A DNA stretch of 39,323 bases, from NCBI RefSeq assembly GCF_009601505.1, contig NZ_WITC01000132.1:1-39323 (forward strand), written 5' to 3'. Every line of letters starts with the position of its first letter. Position 1 is the first letter of the stretch. Of this stretch, positions 35,653 to 39,323 are shown one piece after another. Below the pieces are notes generated by a model, which worked only from the letters and a program-made list of their open reading frames with translations, ran no database searches and was not told where the DNA came from. This DNA comes from Sinorhizobium terangae. GTDB taxonomy: Bacteria; Pseudomonadota; Alphaproteobacteria; Rhizobiales; Rhizobiaceae. The position numbers and the translations under genes are program-made.

Positions 35653-35825
35653 CTAACCGTCCTGCTTACGTCTAATCAGTTCTGTTACAATTCCAGCCAA
35701 AAGGATTGCTACCCCCACGGCGCTGCCAATCGCCGCCACAATCGGCCAAAAAACCCCCGATGTTTCGCAGATGCTTCTTCAGGAGTTAATTCGGTTACAC
35801 CATAGGCTGCCATATCAGTCTTCAT
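35653..35825 (-). pseudogene. Double-glycine-type leader peptide gene, frameshifted
   Basis: From the ATG at 35825 the frame reads MKTDMAAYGVTELTPEEASA KHRGFF, then after a one-base correction in the six-T run (plus-strand A run 35748-35753) WPIVAAIGSAVGVAILLAGI VTELIRRKQDG and a stop at 35653. The repaired peptide would be 57 residues: a leader of the ELTxEEAxxxxGG kind (here RG) and a hydrophobic, Gly/Ala-rich core like a bacteriocin or membrane-active peptide. It is homologous to the locus at 9979-10080 in peptide, 5' leader and promoter. Without repair it ends early at 35709. No peptidase/exporter gene lies in the window. Confidence 0.6.
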
Positions 35826-35881
35826 TGTCGTCTTCTGCTGCCCGTCGGCATTCCTGTCGCTTGTCGCCCGCAACGAGAGAG

Positions 35882-35899
35882 TTTCAAGAACCGTGCCAA
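35882..35899 (-). promoter_or_regulatory. Sigma54-type -24/-12 promoter, second copy
   Basis: On the minus strand TTGGCACGGTTCTTGAAA has the -24 GG at 35896-35897 and, ten bases on, GA in place of GC. The following ~25 nt (CTCTCTCGTTGC) match those after the promoter at 9886-9902, so the two promoters are homologous. No TGT-N10-ACA lies upstream, where the hemN fossil begins; the activator site seems cut off. Confidence 0.5.
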
Positions 35900-35922
35900 G
35901 TGCCAGGAAGAGCCTCAGAAGA

Positions 35923-36138
35923 AAGTTCCCCGTACTCTTCGAGGGCGACGTACCGACAATCTGTGCCGCCCACGGATTCGATTGGAGCCATCCTCCCGAT
36001 TCAGCTGAGCGCTTGGCCATGCTGGCCGACGACGGGATAGTGGACGTCGAGAATGGCTTCATCCGCGTGCGCGATGGCCATCGCATTTTGCTTCGCTCCG
36101 TTGCTGCTGCGTTCGACGCTTATCTCGACCACTCGTAG
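35923..36138 (+). pseudogene. HemN C-terminal remnant
   Basis: The plus-strand frame reads ERLAMLADDGIVDVENGFIR VRDGHRILLRSVAAAFDAYL DHS and a stop. This is the C-terminal winged domain of oxygen-independent coproporphyrinogen III dehydrogenase (LxxLxxDGxVxVxxxxIxVTxxGRxxVRxxAAxFDAYL). The radical SAM core is missing. It is divergent from the peptide gene promoter, and the junction near 35900 cuts both. It is not a copy of the HemN-like gene at 10302. Confidence 0.6.
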
Positions 36139-36879
36139 TGAGCCACAGCCAGTCACTATGAGCGGAGGCCTGAGAAGATCGATACGAACTGTTGCAATCC
36201 GCTGTGGATCGGAAGTCCTTTGTGTACCTGTTATCGCAGCACCGTGATGTTTAACGCCCCGTACGAGCAATGCGCGACTCTCCGGTATCACGGCGATATT
36301 TGCCGCGCTCGAACGGCGGGTTTGGTTCAGTGCGAACCCGAGGAATGGCTCCGGAGTGGTCGGCACGTTCACTATAGGGGAGATGGCCATCGTACTCTGC
36401 TCCGTGACCTAGAGACGTCATCTCCCTTCCGGCGAGCGTTCAACGATACGAATTCTAGCTGTTAAGGACATCCCATGGCATTCGATATTGCGATCTATCT
36501 GAATCGTATCAGTATCGGCCTTGCTCGATACCCCCAGCCTATCGACCTTTCGCCCCATCAACGATTTCCGACTGGAAACGGAAGTATCTTGACGTTGGTC
36601 AAGGCTGCTCTTCGCGTTCTGCTTGTGGCGGGTTCTTCGAACGCGGCAGGACGGATATGCCGATCGCTCGGCGTCCGTGTGCAGCGGATCGTCGGCATGG
36701 ACGCATAGCACCCGTCAACCCTCAACGTGATGCGATCCGGTTACTCGTCAAGTGCAAGTCCCACGCGCGAACGCCGTGGCTGCCGCTGCTCGTCACTTTG
36801 AAACCACAATACACCTGCCACCAAACAAGCAATCAGTGGACCCGGAACGACGAAGTAGATGGCATTGAGTTTTAGAGGC
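36139..36879. other. Gene-poor stretch with one weak small ORF
   Basis: A 77-codon plus-strand frame at 36475-36708 (MAFDIAIYLNRISIGLARYP) has AAGGA 8 nt before its ATG and could be a small gene, but no family is recognised. An overlapping minus-strand frame is equally open. Nothing else is supported. Confidence 0.3.
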
Positions 36880-36996
36880 ATATAGTTCGGCAATGACGGT
36901 CGGAGCAGAGGCCCACTTTCCGCGCCAGATTCGCTTGCCCGCGCGGCGGATCGAAATTGCCGACTCTTTCATTGAAACGTCGAGAGCGATATACTC
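36880..36996 (-). mobile_element. IS110-family transposase N-terminal remnant
   Basis: The frame reads EYIALDVSMKESAISIRRAG KRIWRGKWASAPTVIAELY, the opening of an IS110-type DEDD transposase (Y-I-x-LDVSxKE). It is cut after ~40 codons. It could be the missing N-terminal part of the same IS type whose C-terminus lies at 12660-13116. Confidence 0.75.
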
Positions 36997-37239
36997 TGTC
37001 GTGGCTGTTCTCCGTTGATGCTGGCCCCAGCATCCGGTCGAGAGCCCGTATCTCATCTTATCGGGGAGCAGCCACCTCTCCAAAATCATGATCGGATCCA
37101 GAAGGGCCTCAGCCCGCGATTACACCATGTATGTCCTCTTCGGGAGTGAGATGGCTCGCCCTAAGCTGTTCTTCCGAGGGTTGCTCGGACGGGCCGGACC
37201 AATCCTCATAATAGGAGGACGAGCCGTGGCCTGATTATA

Positions 37240-37771
37240 GAGAAGCCTTTGTCGAAGATCGCGGCCTCATCGTCGTTCCATCGAATGATCAGTTCTCGGT
37301 GCGCGCGCACGGTATTGCCGGGACGACCGTGCGCCGTCATCTCGCCGCGCTCGTCGACACCGGCCTGATCCAGCGGAGGGACAGCGCCAACGGCAAGCGG
37401 TACGCGCGCAAGGACGATCGCGGCTCGATCCAGGAGGCGTTCGGTTTCAACCTGAGCCGTTGGCTCGCGCGCCGAGGAGCTCGCCCACACCCGCGCAGCA
37501 CGTGGCAGCGGATGGCAGGCGCTTCCGCGCGACCAAGGAGGCGCTGTCTATCTGCCGGCGCGACGTTCGTAAACTACTTAGCGCGGCAATGGAGGAGGGG
37601 GTTGCCGGCGACTGGGGACGCATCGAAGAATTATTTCCTCGAGCTGACCGGCCGCATCCCCGTACGCCGACGAATGCGGATATAGAGCCGATCCTCGACG
37701 AAATGCAAATGCTGCGTGAGGAAATCATCAACCGGCTGAGAGAACGCCGGGCGGCTACTTGCGCAATCTGA
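37240..37771 (+). pseudogene. repC replication initiator remnant
   Basis: Successive frames read EAFVEDRGLIVVPSNDQFSV, TTVRRHLAALVDTGLIQRRD SANGKRYARK, then in a second frame AEELAHT and in a third HVAADGRRFRATKEALSICR RDVRKLLSAAMEEG ending EPILDEMQMLREEIINRL. These match consecutive segments of RepC, the initiator of repABC plasmids. At least two frameshifts and a missing N-terminus make it non-functional. It shows that this DNA is, or recombined with, a repABC replicon; the working replicon must be elsewhere. Confidence 0.8.
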
Positions 37772-37854
37772 CGCAAGCCTGCGTCTGGCGAGTAATGTTG
37801 ATGGCGATGGTGCGGGCGAACGGTGCCCCCGACCGCAAGGCTTCGCAACGCCCG

Positions 37855-38285
37855 CTAGGTGTTTGCGCCAGTGCAGATGGTTTCGAGGAGTTCAATCGTC
37901 ATTGACTGAGCCACTTGCGGAATATCGGAGAAGCCCTCTCGGTACAGAAGTCTCGTCATGATGGTCTCCGCGAACTGCGGGTTCATCTGGCGAGCAACTT
38001 TCAGCGCCGCCTCGCATTTATCGTGGAACGGTGTCAGGGCGTCATTGAGGTACTCCGCGCCGTGAGTTTTTCACGACGCAGGCGATGTCGAACATGTCGC
38101 GGGGCTGCATCGCGCCGCCGCGGTAGTAAACCTTCTTTGCGATGATTTCCCCGGGGGTCTCGAGCAGAACGTCTCGGCCGCGCACCTCCGCTCTCACAGT
38201 CGGGTTGCCGGTCAGGCTGGGGGCGCAGATAACGTCGATCTCGCCGACATTTTCGAAAACGATCTTCGTGATTTCCTGTTTCGGC
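37855..38285 (-). pseudogene. AbiEii-like nucleotidyltransferase toxin, C-terminal part
   Basis: Minus-strand frame ending MFDIACVVKN reads EITKIVFENVGEIDVICAPS, RGRDVLLETPGEIIAKKVYY RGGAMQPRDMFDIA. After a one-base shift in a five-A run (plus-strand T run 38067-38071) it continues NDALTPFHDKCEAALKVARQ and FAETIMTRLLYREGF to the stop at 37855. EIIAxKVxYRGxxxxxRDxFDIA is the signature of AbiEii/AbiGii-type nucleotidyltransferase toxins of abortive infection systems. The N-terminal catalytic GS motif region is missing beyond 38285, where a different gene begins on the other strand. Confidence 0.65.
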
Positions 38286-38398
38286 CCCACCCCATGCTCG
38301 AGGACAAACGTCCGATTGATGTGGTCATTCAGAGCGAGATCGGCGCCGAACTCGTCCTGGAAACCCTCGCCAGCCTGAAATACGGCAGCGCTGCGTGA
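38279..38398 (+). pseudogene. Xre/MbcA/ParS antitoxin C-terminal remnant
   Basis: The plus-strand frame reads FRPHPMLEDKRPIDVVIQSE IGAELVLETLASLKYGSAA and stops at 38396-38398. This is the toxin-binding C-terminal domain of the antitoxin that partners RES toxins (PHPxLxxxxPxDxAxxExGAxxVxxxLxxIxxG). Its N-terminal HTH is missing, replaced at ~38280 by the AbiEii fragment in the opposite direction. The stop overlaps the RES start (GTGA), as in intact operons. Confidence 0.6.
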
Positions 38399-38735
38399 GC
38401 GCCCAGATTCTTGATCGCACGCTGTCGGCATTTCGAATAGGCGACCCGAAAGGCACCTATCCGATATTCGACGCAGCCGGCTCAACCATAGCCCCGGGGC
38501 GCTTGAACACGCTGCCAAGCCCGATCATCTACGCCAGCGAGCACTACTCAACGGCGGTACTCGAAAAGCTGGTGCATGGTAGGTCGATTGCCTCCAAACC
38601 AGCATTAGGTGGTAATCACAATACCGCGCGGCATGACCTATGAGATCTTTTCAACGCCCGGCCTCCCAGACTGGGACACGATGCCGCCAACAGTTAGCAA
38701 GGGATTTGGCGAGCAATGGTGGAGGAAGCATCGTG
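38395..38735 (+). pseudogene. RES-domain toxin, frameshifted
   Basis: GTG start at 38395: RTLSAFRIGDPKGTYPIFDA AGSTIAPGRLNTLPSPIIYA SEHYSTAVLEKLVHGRS, the first half of a RES toxin (R-I-x...GxRxNxxxxPxIYxSxxxxxAxLE). After a shift near 38600 it continues ITIPRGMTYEIFSTPGLPDW DTMPPTVSKGFGEQWWRKH. RES toxins degrade cellular NAD+. The break in mid-domain and the missing C-terminus make it inactive, so the damaged antitoxin is tolerated. Confidence 0.7.
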
Positions 38736-39092
38736 GAGATCAGCGCCAGTGACCGCGAACTTGTCGCGGTGATGAGACAGTATTTTGCGGCCAAAGCCGA
38801 GCTGGAGAGCCTGAAAGGACAATTGGAGGCGGCACGACAGGCAGTCGGCGAGGCGATCGCCGTATTCTACGATCCCCGCCAGAACGCCGAGCACGCCGCC
38901 GACCTGCAACGCTCGCATCGCTTGAGGGGAGAGATGGCGTCGCTGATGCAGCGTGCTGAAGCCTGGGGCAGGGCAGCATCGGGTGCTGACCGGCACGATA
39001 GATCGGAGGCGGAAGCGGAACCGGAAGAATGGCAGCCGTTTGAGAGGCGAGCCGATGCACTCTTCGGTACGTCGTCACGGTTAGACGATTAG
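38733..39092 (+). CDS. Hypothetical coiled-coil protein, 119 aa
   Basis: A GTG at 38733 with GGAGG about 8 nt upstream begins VEISASDRELVAVMRQYFAA KAELESLKGQLEAARQAVGE, a likely coiled coil, followed by a charged Glu/Arg-rich tail ending SSRLDD. The same frame is open upstream but there it overlies the RES fragment. No family is recognised. Its stop overlaps the end of the convergent recombinase gene by 12 bp. Confidence 0.5.
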   Translation: MEISASDRELVAVMRQYFAAKAELESLKGQLEAARQAVGEAIAVFYDPRQNAEHAADLQRSHRLRGEMASLMQRAEAWGRAASGADRHDRSEAEAEPEEWQPFERRADALFGTSSRLDD

Positions 39093-39323
39093 CCGGGCCG
39101 CTCGTCCATTCTTTCGTTCCGCGTTGTTGTAGTAGCTCGCCGCTTGGGTGACCGATTTGTGCAGTGACTGCTGCATCGCTTCCGGCAGGGAAACACCGCG
39201 GTTGGCCGCCTCGGTCAGATAGCCGGACCGAAGTCCATGGGCGGAAAATAGTGCCGGATCGAGGCCGGCCTGTTTGCAGCGACTTTTCAGGATCAGGTTG
39301 ACCGACTGCGGCGTCAGCGCCCG
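39081..39323 (-). CDS. Tyrosine recombinase/integrase, C-terminal part
   Basis: Enters from the right edge; 80 C-terminal residues are seen. RALTPQSVNLILKSRCKQAG is followed by FSAHGLRSGYLTEAANRGVS with the catalytic HxLR, then MQQSLHKSVTQAASYYNNAE with the second His and the nucleophilic Tyr region. It belongs to the tyrosine recombinases common on rhizobial plasmids, which act in site-specific integration or resolution. The N-terminus lies outside the window. No frame damage is seen in this part. Confidence 0.85.
   Translation of the reverse strand, partial: RALTPQSVNLILKSRCKQAGLDPALFSAHGLRSGYLTEAANRGVSLPEAMQQSLHKSVTQAASYYNNAERKNGRAARLIV

Overview
The window looks like part of a rhizobial symbiotic replicon (alpha-proteobacterium, Rhizobium/Sinorhizobium/Mesorhizobium group), probably a repABC-type plasmid or a region derived from one. 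The signs are a groEL end, a NopD-like type III effector remnant, Ros/MucR and BioR regulators, NifA/sigma54-type promoter motifs, a decayed repC and very many insertion-sequence and gene fragments. Species cannot be fixed from sequence alone.

Layout. 1-9.7 kb: groEL 3' end, then a mosaic of small genes (XRE regulator, SDR oxidoreductase, SnoaL-like protein, short rhizobial proteins) among fossils of degP, RTX, LysR, IS6, nopD, an antitoxin and probably ISKra4. 9.7-14.6 kb: the most interesting block. It has a NifA upstream activator site, a -24/-12 sigma54-type promoter, a decayed double-glycine leader peptide gene, a HemN-like radical SAM enzyme, an overlapping SAM methyltransferase with an extra C-terminal domain, and, convergent to them, a ThiH/HydG-like radical SAM enzyme with its own -24/-12 motif. 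14.6-22 kb: IS21, IS110 and nuclease fossils, an aldose-1-epimerase-like gene, one complete IS5-family element, a MucR-type regulator and small proteins.

22.1-28.9 kb: an intact biotin operon bioB-F-D-A-Z, every junction overlapping by 4 nt, preceded by its GntR-type regulator bioR. Both bioR and bioB carry a perfect BioR box. panD (beta-alanine for pantothenate) follows. 29-33.3 kb: a signalling group with a PAS hybrid histidine kinase, an OmpR-type regulator and a convergent EAL protein.

33.9-39.3 kb: a frameshifted amidohydrolase and GAF fragment, a second frameshifted double-glycine peptide gene with the same promoter architecture as the first, a hemN C-terminal fossil, an IS110 fossil, a repC fossil, a head-to-head collision of broken AbiEii-like and Xre/RES toxin-antitoxin genes, and the C-terminus of a tyrosine recombinase.

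Main hypothesis: the two peptide loci and the three SAM enzymes are remains of a nitrogen-fixation-regulated peptide or small-molecule modification system that I cannot match to a described system. At least the peptide genes are decayed here, so intact relatives should be sought in other rhizobia.
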